Notes under the pieces: generated by a model
The model's database searches: none
The model's input: only the letters and a program-made list of their open reading frames with translations
Told to the model about the DNA's origin: nothing
Shown: positions 1-5,436 of the stretch, piece by piece
Layout: each line of letters opens with the position of its first letter
How positions within the stretch are numbered: position 1 is the first letter of the stretch
Made by a program: the position numbers and the translations under genes
From: Lunatibacter sp038209145
GTDB lineage: Bacteria > Bacteroidota > Bacteroidia > Cytophagales > Cyclobacteriaceae
Direction of reading: 5' to 3'
Length of the DNA: 7,543 bases
NCBI GenBank assembly: GCA_038209145.1
Contig: JBBQXZ010000232.1
Location: 1 to 7,543 of the forward strand

Positions 1-34
1 AGAATTTCCACTGCCGACTATGGATCGAAATAAT
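1..34. repeat. Right end of a truncated A-type repeat unit
   Basis: The first 34 bases are the terminal block of an A unit whose body lies left of the window. The block around CTGCCGACTATGGATCG followed by AAATAAT (11-34) recurs with few changes at 427-450, 4188-4211 and 4581-4604, always at the right end of an A unit. It shows that the left locus, like the right one, has the order A-B-A. Confidence 0.8.
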
Positions 35-70
35 GGCTCGATTTTCAGAATATTTGTTTTTGCAAAGTAT

Positions 71-258
71 ACACGTCAAGTTCAACCCCATCCGGGGTTG
101 GGGGTAATTCGTTGTCCGATGGCCGCGGGTTGCACCCACGGTTATTGCTGTTTAGGCCCGTCAGGCCTGTATGTACTAGGCAATCTTCAGCAGCCGAGAA
201 AGGCATCCATAGGAATTAGTTTCATTCCATGCCAAAAGCTTTAAATGAGATCTCAAAT
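71..258. repeat. B unit of compound hairpin repeat, locus 1
   Basis: This stretch aligns along its length with 4249-4424. Three hairpins are visible in order. CAACCCC (83-89) pairs with GGGGTTG (94-100) around ATCC. CCGCGGGT (123-130) pairs with ACCCACGG (134-141) with one mismatch. AGGCC (154-158) pairs with GGCCT (164-168). The unit ends in the perfect palindrome TGAGATCTCA (246-255), also kept in the second copy. Reading frames across it in both directions look like repeat shadows, not proteins. It resembles the GC-rich palindromic repeats scattered between genes in many Bacteroidota; I do not recognise a named family. Confidence 0.85.
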
Positions 259-269
259 CACCTATCCAA

Positions 270-457
270 CCTAAAACCTCCTTGACACCGAAGCCTATAG
301 GGCTTCACCAATAATAACCCCGGGTGAAACCCGTGGCTTTCGGGCCAATCCTTCCTTCCCACAACCCCGGAGTGGATTGAACATAGTCCTAAGAACAAGG
401 TGTCCAATCCGGGAATAGAATTTCCACTGCCGGCCATGGATCGAAATAATCTATCCC
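270..457. repeat. A unit of compound hairpin repeat, locus 1
   Basis: This is one of three full A copies in the window (with 4030-4211 and 4430-4611). It holds GAAGCC (290-295) pairing with GGCTTC (301-306), and CCCCGGGT (318-325) pairing with ACCCGTGG (329-336) with one mismatch. A decayed third stem follows (CAACCCC at 362-368 against TGGATTG). The unit ends in the conserved CTGCCGGCCATGGATCG block and CTATCCC (451-457). The next recognisable feature, a gene-tail stop codon, is only a few bases further on. Confidence 0.85.
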
Positions 458-463
458 CCATAT

Positions 464-511
464 TTAATCTTTCACATCAAACCTTACCAAATAGCTATGT
501 GAACTATGTTT
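464..511 (-). pseudogene. Relic 3' end of a DUF4221-like or similar gene
   Basis: Read on the minus strand, about 15 codons end in HSYLVRFDVKD and a TAA at 464-466; an in-frame TAG lies at 512-514. The tail resembles the end of the eroded gene at 4617-4993 (RYMVVRFKVED). At DNA level, 464-487 matches 4617-4640 at 20 of 24 positions. In both places the stop codon lies 12-13 bp from the end of the conserved A-unit block. I read it as the last codons of a deleted lipoprotein gene related to the one at 2734-3870. It could instead be part of the repeat itself, or the tail of the cut-off sulfatase at 563-718. Confidence 0.45.
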
Positions 512-538
512 CTATCTGTTAAAAAAATCCTTGGGACT

Positions 539-589
539 GGACATGGGAATTGCAAATTCCCTTTATCTGTCCTCGGAATTGTAAATTTC
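539..589. repeat. Pair of short ATTGCAAAT/ATTGTAAAT palindromes
   Basis: GGGAATT (545-551) and AATTCCC (555-561) form a perfect 7-bp stem around GCA. An outer stem of GGACA (539-543) and TGTCC (568-572) encloses it. A second, imperfect copy, GGAATTGTAAATTTC, lies at 575-589. The same two-part pattern recurs at 3908-3922 and 3993-4007 beside the other compound repeat. On the minus strand a run of seven T follows the first hairpin about 14 bases on, so it could also act as a weak terminator for the sulfatase transcript. Confidence 0.6.
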
Positions 590-718
590 AAGGAGCGGGT
601 TTATCCACAAAAGATTGGGTTTTTCATCACTGCCAATTCCTGTCTTTTCTTGTGGATATGCTATACCGTCAAATCCAAATAGGGCTACGGAAAGAAGGAG
701 AAAACTTTTAACTGTCAT
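563..718 (-). pseudogene. Truncated 5' end of a second sulfatase gene
   Basis: The ATG at 716-718 overlaps the TGA of the upstream sulfatase (715-717) as ATGA, the usual layout of translationally coupled genes. The 51-residue product begins with a clear signal peptide (MTVKSFLLLSVALFG, then a small-residue region near 18-22). It goes on to DEKPNLLWI at 31-39, which is how the exported sulfatase fold normally begins (PNLLWI or PNILFI, then the metal-binding acidic pair). After Ile39 the frame reads NPLLEIYNSEDR and stops at 563-565. The SED at 48-50 may be the displaced metal-site motif of SED-type sulfatases, since codons 44-48 are exactly the palindrome at 575-589. The remaining several hundred codons are missing, so the gene cannot make an enzyme. 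The short product might still be exported, but I read it as a remnant. Confidence 0.65.
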
Positions 719-2340
719 CTGAGGGTACCTATTTCATCTGGATTGGGAAATTCCCGCATGGGGCTATATCTGATATAGGAATCAAAAACTTCCGTATCTG
801 GCCCTACTACCCTGGGATCTCCCGAAGCTTTTAATTCCGACATTAGCGTTTCCTCCATGTCACTTTTTAAGGCTAAATGGTCTGCATCCTCCGCCAGATT
901 ATTCAGGCAAAATGGGTCTTTTGAAACATCAAAAAGTAAGAATTCGGGAATTTTGGCGAATGCCGCATCAAAAAATGGCCGAACTTCTTCATCTTCCCAA
1001 TGCTCCACAATATATGATTTGGTGGGTGAGGCATCCACATCCGTAAATGCCCAATCGGATTTATGAACCCCATTTTTATCTATTCCATACATCGGTCGCA
1101 GTTCATTTTCCGTTCCAGGCTTAATTGCCTGGGGAGCGCCGGCGGGCCAGCGGTCTGGTTTCGCATTCCAAATCAGCAAATGATCCTCACTCCGAATGGC
1201 TCTTTGGGGAAAACCCCAGTTTTGATAGCGAGAAGCAGAGTGTCTTTCTCGTCCTGAAAACACATAGTTAAAATTCTCGTCAATTTTGCCCTGCTTTTCT
1301 GACTCTAATAGATGTCGGAAACTTCTTCCTGAAATGGGCAACATATCAGTAGTACTTGTATTTGTCAAATCTAAAATAGTAGGTGCCAGATCCGAAAAAC
1401 TAATGGGATCATCAACCTTCCTGCCTCCCGGAAAATCTTTTGGGTACCGTACGGCAAAGGGAACGTGGATACCATATTCATAGCTATTTGCTTTGGCTCT
1501 TGGGAAAGGCATTCCATTATCCGAGGTAACAATAATGATGGTATTATCAAGCTCGCCAATTTCCTCCAGGTAATCCAACATTAATTGCAAATGGTGGTCA
1601 AACCATTCAATTTCCACGGCATAATCCAACATATCTCCACGAACAATATCATTATAAGGAAAAAACCCGGGAACTTGCACATCAGCTAATTTTTTATCCG
1701 TTCTTTTCCATGAATCCTGTTCATAGTCGCGGTGAGGCTCGGTGGCACCATACCAGAAGAAAAAGGGTTGATCAGCGCGGATACTGTCCATAAAAAACTT
1801 GAAGTTTTCAAAATAGTTCAAATCACTTATTTTATCCGCAGGTCTTGGATCATCACCCGCCTGATAACGGATATTGGAATGTGAAATTCCCGCAGCATCC
1901 GTAGCTCGCCAAAGGGAATCATTTTCATTGCGGGCATATTGGAAGGGAGAAACTCCTTTGCCAGTTCTTCCGGTAACATATCCATTGGCATCAAGCAAAT
2001 CTACAAAAGGTACATATTTCTTCAGCCAAGGAGCGGCATGTTGACCTGCTTGTTCATTTTGCCAATGGTACCTGCCGGTGACAATGGCACTTCTGGAGGG
2101 CGCACAACCGGGAGATCCCGCCATGCAATGATTAAAATATACCCCCTCCCTGGCTACCCGATCGAAGGCCGGGGTATTGACAAAGGTACTTCCCGCAAAA
2201 CTCGTATGGGCAAAAGATTGGTCATCGCTGATTACAAACAAGATGTTGGGCTTCTTGCCTTCTGATTTGGCCGAATCAGTGGAGCATCCTGCCAATTGAA
2301 AGACAATTAATATACTTATAATTAAATTTAGGTATTTCAT
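715..2340 (-). CDS. Sulfatase lipoprotein, N-sulfoglucosamine sulfohydrolase-like
   Basis: A type I (formylglycine) sulfatase of 541 residues. An upstream in-frame TTG at 2353-2355 is possible, but the ATG at 2338-2340 gives a clean lipoprotein signal (MKYLNLIISILIVFQLAGC, lipobox Cys19), so I chose it. Visible sites are Asp39-Asp40 (metal), Cys79-A-P-S-Arg83 (the CxPSR sequence matured to formylglycine), Lys128, PHR with His203, and SDNG with Asp274-Asn275 followed by PFPRAK (Lys283). The SDNGMPFP stretch and the later SGRERH (about 362-367) and PDRWPAG (395-401) fit the heparan N-sulfatase/sulfamidase-like branch. The likely role is removal of sulfate, perhaps N-sulfate, from a glycan at the cell surface or in the periplasm; the substrate is not shown. 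The usual His two residues after the catalytic Lys (GKxH) is absent: the sequence is GKGVSP. A cut-off second sulfatase overlaps its stop by 4 bp. Confidence 0.93.
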   Translation of the reverse strand: MKYLNLIISILIVFQLAGCSTDSAKSEGKKPNILFVISDDQSFAHTSFAGSTFVNTPAFDRVAREGVYFNHCMAGSPGCAPSRSAIVTGRYHWQNEQAGQHAAPWLKKYVPFVDLLDANGYVTGRTGKGVSPFQYARNENDSLWRATDAAGISHSNIRYQAGDDPRPADKISDLNYFENFKFFMDSIRADQPFFFWYGATEPHRDYEQDSWKRTDKKLADVQVPGFFPYNDIVRGDMLDYAVEIEWFDHHLQLMLDYLEEIGELDNTIIIVTSDNGMPFPRAKANSYEYGIHVPFAVRYPKDFPGGRKVDDPISFSDLAPTILDLTNTSTTDMLPISGRSFRHLLESEKQGKIDENFNYVFSGRERHSASRYQNWGFPQRAIRSEDHLLIWNAKPDRWPAGAPQAIKPGTENELRPMYGIDKNGVHKSDWAFTDVDASPTKSYIVEHWEDEEVRPFFDAAFAKIPEFLLFDVSKDPFCLNNLAEDADHLALKSDMEETLMSELKASGDPRVVGPDTEVFDSYIRYSPMREFPNPDEIGTLR

Positions 2341-2403
2341 TTCGTTCGTATTCAAGGTCTATAGTTGAGATGAAAAATCATTCGATAAATTGAAAGATAC
2401 AAT

Positions 2404-2523
2404 TTATTCACTTCCATTTCTATAGTCATCCCATAGCCGAACCTCCTTGGAGACGGAATCTTCACTGACAGGAATAGCAATTCCCTCCAAATAAGTAAAT
2501 CGAGATGGATTTTGTTCGGGCAT
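2404..2523 (-). CDS. Possible 39-residue small protein or gene relic
   Basis: An ATG at 2521-2523 opens 39 codons ending in TAA at 2404-2406, 63 bp upstream of the sulfatase start and on the same strand. An in-frame TAA lies three codons before the ATG. The peptide (MPEQNPSRFTYLEGI..., ending WDDYRNGSE) has mixed, protein-like composition with no signal peptide or membrane segment. I do not recognise it. It could be a leader peptide, the remnant of a larger soluble protein like the other broken genes here, or a chance open frame; an overlapping frame is also open. Confidence 0.25.
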   Translation of the reverse strand: MPEQNPSRFTYLEGIAIPVSEDSVSKEVRLWDDYRNGSE

Positions 2524-2550
2524 TTTGGGTTAGTATGGTGCTTTTTACAA

Positions 2551-2599
2551 TTGTTAACCAAGTTTACAAAAAATTGGATTGTTTTTAGTTAAAAACAAT
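2551..2599. promoter_or_regulatory. Two operator-like palindromes
   Basis: TTGTTAAC (2551-2558) and GTTTACAA (2562-2569) form an 8-3-8 inverted repeat with one mismatched pair. Nine bases further on, ATTGTTTTT (2578-2586) and AAAAACAAT (2591-2599) form a perfect 9-bp stem around AGTT. Both lie 135-185 bp upstream of the plus-strand lipoprotein start and about 210 bp upstream of the sulfatase start. They are placed where a dimeric regulator could act on either gene. No poly-T tract of terminator type follows either one. The region is AT-rich, so chance palindromes are possible. Confidence 0.3.
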
Positions 2600-2733
2600 T
2601 AAAAAAAGTTAAAACGCCTTGACTAGGGTTTTTTTAACTGTAAATCTCTGTAGCTTTAAATACTTCAAATACAGAAAATTAGTAGTTATAAATTAATAAG
2701 ATAGTCTTTTTGGAAACCTTAACTTGAAAAGTG

Positions 2734-3870
2734 ATGAAAAATTTTGCGTTTATCGGCATCTTGCTTATTCTTTTAGGCTGCTCAGAAAATAAATCTTCAT
2801 CCGAAAGCGATTTGGGTTTCCTATTGGCCCAAGATACGGTAATGATTGATCCAAAAGGCAGCATCATCAACCTGAAATATGGACTTAACAATCCCGAGCT
2901 TTCCTCAGATGGTAAATTTCTTTATCACTTTACGCAGGGAGAGGCAAAGTTTGATAAGATCAGTCTGGATAATTTGGTTTTGGAAGAGACACTGCAGTTT
3001 GAAAAAGAAGGCCCCAATGGAATGGGTTCGTTTATATTAGGCTATGTATTGTCCTCAGCGGACCAATTAATGATTTGGTCCTATGGTCTCAACGCTCTTT
3101 TTGACCTTGGAGGCAATAAAGTTAGAGATTTAAATTTAGACAAAATAGCCAAGGAACTTGAGGGTCGCCAAGCAACTCCAATTCGGTTGATGGAGCATCC
3201 CAGCGACCCGAATACGATTTTTGGCTTGTATGTTAAATATCTAGAAAACCTGTTTATCCTAGTGAAGTTTGATCTGGAAAACGAAACATACGAAAAAATA
3301 GCATTGCCAGAAACGGAGAAACTCGAGAACTATCGGATGGAAATAGAACAGGGTGGAAGGCCGGCTGGAGCTTTTAGCCCGGTGCCCATGGCAACTAAAA
3401 TCCGGGATAATAAAATCGTCTTGACCAATAGTGCTTTCAATGAAGCTTATGTCTACGATATTTCGTTGGATTCGCTTTACCTTATATCGTGGGACAGTAA
3501 GCTGACCGGAAACCAAAATGAATATAAGCTCCCAAAAACAGTAGAGCTGGAGCAAGCAGAAGAACACAGAAGGAAATTCTACGAATCTATCAATTTTTTA
3601 GACCCCAAGTGGGATCCTATTTCCGAGAGATACGTTCGTCTTTCATTTAAAACCAAGTTTTCCGCTGACCTCAATGAATATAGAAGAGCCGAAGAAATTG
3701 GCGCTGAAGTTTTCCTAACTGTTTTGGACAAGGACCTGAACATCATCAAAGAGACCTTCCTCGATAGCTATCAAAAAAATCCCCACTCCCACTTTTTCCT
3801 CGACAACAAAATCTGGCTGTATGAAAATATGGATGATGAATTGGGGTTTGTGAGGATTGCTGTTGATTGA
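2734..3870 (+). CDS. DUF4221-like beta-propeller lipoprotein
   Basis: A 378-residue lipoprotein. The ATG at 2734 is preferred over the GTG directly before it (2731); both give the same signal, MKNFAFIGILLILLGC, with lipobox Cys16. After a Ser/Glu-rich linker (17-26) the chain is rich in short beta strands with repeated Asp/Gly turns (SSDGKFLYHF, KFDLENETY, YDISLDSLY), as in six- or seven-bladed propellers. EGPNG at 92-96 and the overall length fit the Bacteroidota DUF4221 family as I recall it; that assignment is from memory of the family, not a search. No catalytic motif is visible and the biochemical role is unknown. It probably sits on the outer membrane or in the periplasm. It starts divergently from the sulfatase, and a decayed paralogue lies convergent to it at 4617-4993, so the pair probably arose by duplication. 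Confidence 0.85.
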   Translation: MKNFAFIGILLILLGCSENKSSSESDLGFLLAQDTVMIDPKGSIINLKYGLNNPELSSDGKFLYHFTQGEAKFDKISLDNLVLEETLQFEKEGPNGMGSFILGYVLSSADQLMIWSYGLNALFDLGGNKVRDLNLDKIAKELEGRQATPIRLMEHPSDPNTIFGLYVKYLENLFILVKFDLENETYEKIALPETEKLENYRMEIEQGGRPAGAFSPVPMATKIRDNKIVLTNSAFNEAYVYDISLDSLYLISWDSKLTGNQNEYKLPKTVELEQAEEHRRKFYESINFLDPKWDPISERYVRLSFKTKFSADLNEYRRAEEIGAEVFLTVLDKDLNIIKETFLDSYQKNPHSHFFLDNKIWLYENMDDELGFVRIAVD

Positions 3871-3907
3871 GATGGCACGTTATCGGTATATAATAAGATA
3901 GCTGGGG

Positions 3908-4007
3908 GCCATTGCAAATGGCAAAATGATGATTATGTGACTTGGAGCATTTTCAGATAGAAAGATGCAGTGGATACTACACCTGGCGTCAGGACATTGT
4001 AAATGGC
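3908..4007. repeat. Second pair of ATTGCAAAT/ATTGTAAAT palindromes
   Basis: GCCATT (3908-3913) and AATGGC (3917-3922) form a perfect 6-bp stem around GCA. A sister copy, GACATTGTAAATGGC, lies at 3993-4007. The centres match those of the pair at 545-589 (ATTGCAAAT then ATTGTAAAT), but the arms differ (GGG/CCC there, GCC/GGC here). Different but complementary arms suggest selection for the hairpin, or different insertions of one element type. The first copy lies 38 bp past the lipoprotein stop. Nothing else is recognisable between 3871 and 4030. Confidence 0.5.
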
Positions 4008-4029
4008 TATTTTATTGGACATCTCAAAA

Positions 4030-4211
4030 CATTAAAAACCCTCCTCGACTCAGAAGCCTAAAGGGCTTCAAAAATAATAACATTAGGTTAAACCCAAGGC
4101 TGAAAGTCCCCCAGATCCCATCCACAACCCCAAAGTGGGTTGAAAAAAGTCCTGCTAACCCTGTGCAATATAGGAATACAATTTACCCTGCCAACCATGC
4201 ATCGAAATAAT
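4030..4211. repeat. First A unit of compound hairpin repeat, locus 2
   Basis: This A copy keeps GAAGCC (4053-4058) with GGCTTC (4064-4069), and CAACCC (4125-4130) with GGGTTG (4137-4142). The middle stem, CCCCGGG in other copies, is decayed to CATTAGGTT. It ends with the conserved CTGCCAACCATGCATCG block (4188-4211). It is the most diverged of the three full A copies. Short plus- and minus-strand frames across it are repeat shadows. Confidence 0.8.
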
Positions 4212-4248
4212 TGCGTTACTACTATAATACGTGATCTTGTAATTTTAT

Positions 4249-4424
4249 ACCCGTCAAGTCCAACCCCATCCGGGGTTGGATGTAATTGGTAGTCCGACGG
4301 CCGTGGGTTACCATCCATGGTTATGGTTGTTCAGGCCCGTCAGGCCTGGGTTAAACATGGGAATCATCAACAGACGAGGAAACAATTTTCATTACAGCCA
4401 ATCGCATTAAATGAGATCTCAAAT
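4249..4424. repeat. B unit of compound hairpin repeat, locus 2
   Basis: This is the homologue of 71-258. CAACCCC (4261-4267) pairs with GGGGTTG (4272-4278). CCGTGGGT (4301-4308) pairs with ATCCATGG (4313-4320) only if two G-T wobbles are allowed, which would suit RNA. AGGCC (4333-4337) pairs with GGCCT (4343-4347). The TGAGATCTCA palindrome is kept at 4412-4421. Confidence 0.85.
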
Positions 4425-4429
4425 AACTT

Positions 4430-4611
4430 TTCAAACCGAACACCGAAGCCTGAAGGGCTTCAACAACAATAACCCCGGGCGAAACCCGGGGATAGCTGAG
4501 CCGCCAATCTTATACACAACCCCGAAGTGGGTTGAACAAAGTCCTGCGAACCAATACCCAATTTGGTAACAGAATCTCCTCTGCCGACCATGGATCGAAA
4601 TAATCTATCCC
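4430..4611. repeat. Second A unit of compound hairpin repeat, locus 2
   Basis: The best preserved A copy, with three perfect stems: GAAGCC (4445-4450) with GGCTTC (4456-4461), CCCCGGG (4473-4479) with CCCGGGG (4485-4491) around CGAAA, and CAACCC (4517-4522) with GGGTTG (4529-4534). The terminal block is at 4581-4604, followed by CTATCCC. The unit ends 5 bp before the stop codon of the eroded lipoprotein gene. Between convergent genes, such hairpins could also act as a transcription barrier. Confidence 0.85.
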
Positions 4612-4616
4612 ATTGC

Positions 4617-4993
4617 TTAATCTTCCACTTTAAACCGTACCACCATATACCTGAAATGATCCTCATCGAAGTCGGGATGGTTTTCGTTGTTGAGCGATAT
4701 GTAAAGGCCCTTCTCACCGACAAAGATATTGGTTGCGGTATGTATTTCAAACTTATCAATTAGGTTTTCACCAAGAACATTTAATTCGTTATCCAGACAT
4801 GATTATAAGCAAATAAAAATGTGCCAGAATCAGTTTCTATAAACTATGTGTTTCCGGGATTTACTGAAATGAGGTTATTCGCATTGATGGAGATTTCTTC
4901 AATTTTTTCCTGTTTAAATTTTCTCTCTTGCTTTACACTTTCACAACTTGTTATTAGAGAAAACAGAATAACAATATATCCTAGATGTTTCAT
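4617..4993 (-). pseudogene. Eroded DUF4221-like lipoprotein gene
   Basis: Read on the minus strand, an ATG at 4991-4993 starts a lipoprotein signal (MKHLGYIVILFSLITSC, Cys17) and runs 49 codons to a TAG at 4844-4846. The same frame resumes as FIETDSGTFLFAYN and then fails near 4795-4805. A second frame, open from 4802 to the TAA at 4617-4619, encodes a typical propeller-lipoprotein C-terminus (LDNELNVLGENL, then GLYISLNNEN, ending RYMVVRFKVED). N- and C-terminal parts both resemble the intact lipoprotein at 2734-3870: SSDGKFLYHF there against TDSGTFLFAY here, and VLDKDLNII against CLDNELNVL. Only about 125 codons of an expected 370 or so remain. The gene therefore has a nonsense change, a frameshift and a deletion of roughly 250 codons. 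The hairpin repeat begins directly after its stop. Confidence 0.8.
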
Positions 4994-5436
4994 GATTTTA
5001 AATTAAATATGAACTAGAATGCTTGGGCGGATATCTAAATTGCCTAATAGATGGATATTAACTTCAACAATCAAGGACATTCCCCGACAGAAACTAACCT
5101 TTCTTTTTCTATAGTATTTCCTTTTAAATGTTTACCTTAATGATCTTAACTTCCGAAAACCATCACTACCGCTTTCGTCCACTATCAATTCAGACAAAAG
5201 AACAACTTTCTTCAAATTATCAATTAAAATAAAACGTATTATTGAAGCTCATTAAAGATACTATTTTAAAACTAATTTTTTAAACAGTTTAAGAATTAAT
5301 TTCTTAAGAGCCGCATTTTATTTAAAAATTAGAAAAATTTGACTGGCAACGATGTTTTTTATGTGGTTTACAAAATAGAAAATTAAGACCGCCAGTACAC
5401 CAAACTATACTGGAAAAAACATCCACCCAATATATC
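4994..5436. other. AT-rich intergenic region without a gene
   Basis: These 443 bp between the PhoD-like stop and the eroded lipoprotein start hold no supported gene. The region is strongly AT-rich at 5200-5345. It contains one perfect AT palindrome, TTAAGAA (5289-5295) with TTCTTAA (5301-5307). No promoter with a good Bacteroidota consensus was found, although the control region of the lost lipoprotein gene should lie here. Confidence 0.5.
5392..5413 (-). terminator. Weak hairpin downstream of PhoD-like gene
   Basis: CCAGTA (5392-5397) and TACTGG (5408-5413) form a 6-bp stem with a 10-base loop, 23 bp past the stop of the phosphatase gene. On the minus strand the following bases (CGGTCTTAATTTTC) are only moderately T-rich, so this is a weak candidate, named mainly for its position. 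Confidence 0.25.

Larger units (their letters stand above)
2341..2733. promoter_or_regulatory. Divergent intergenic region, sulfatase / lipoprotein
   Basis: This 393-bp gap lies between two genes transcribed away from each other, so it should hold both promoters. The half next to the plus-strand gene is very AT-rich, with A and T runs at 2570-2640. I see no convincing Bacteroidota promoter (TAnnTTTG with an upstream TTG). TATCTTTC, read on the minus strand at about 2392-2399, is one base off the -7 consensus but lacks a clear -33 partner. TTGACT at 2619-2624 has no good -10 partner. Two palindromes and one possible small reading frame inside it are listed separately. Confidence 0.5.

Noticed and set aside
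20..461. Open frames of 60-75 codons on both strands across locus 1.
   Set aside because: They follow the hairpin repeat, have no family resemblance, and recur in broken form at locus 2.
601..659. Two inverted DnaA-box-like 9-mers (TTATCCACA and TGTGGATAT), suggesting an origin.
   Set aside because: Both fall inside codons of the truncated sulfatase frame (LLWIN and AYPQE), there are only two, and no dnaA, dnaN or AT-rich unwinding region is near.
1939..2265. A 108-codon plus-strand frame.
   Set aside because: It is antisense to the sulfatase catalytic region and has no recognisable features.
2341..2355. TTG start adding five residues to the sulfatase.
   Set aside because: The ATG at 2338-2340 gives the standard lipoprotein signal and is the commoner start codon.
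3965..4318. Plus and minus frames of 75-80 codons in locus 2.
   Set aside because: They cross repeat stems and lack protein-like composition.
4030..4611. CRISPR-like array of repeated palindromes.
   Set aside because: Units are about 190 bp, spacers are not unique or of even length, and no cas gene is present.
4460..4759. A 99-codon minus-strand frame running from the A unit into the lipoprotein relic.
   Set aside because: It is the wrong frame: the neighbouring frame gives the recognisable propeller tail, and the rest of this one is repeat sequence.
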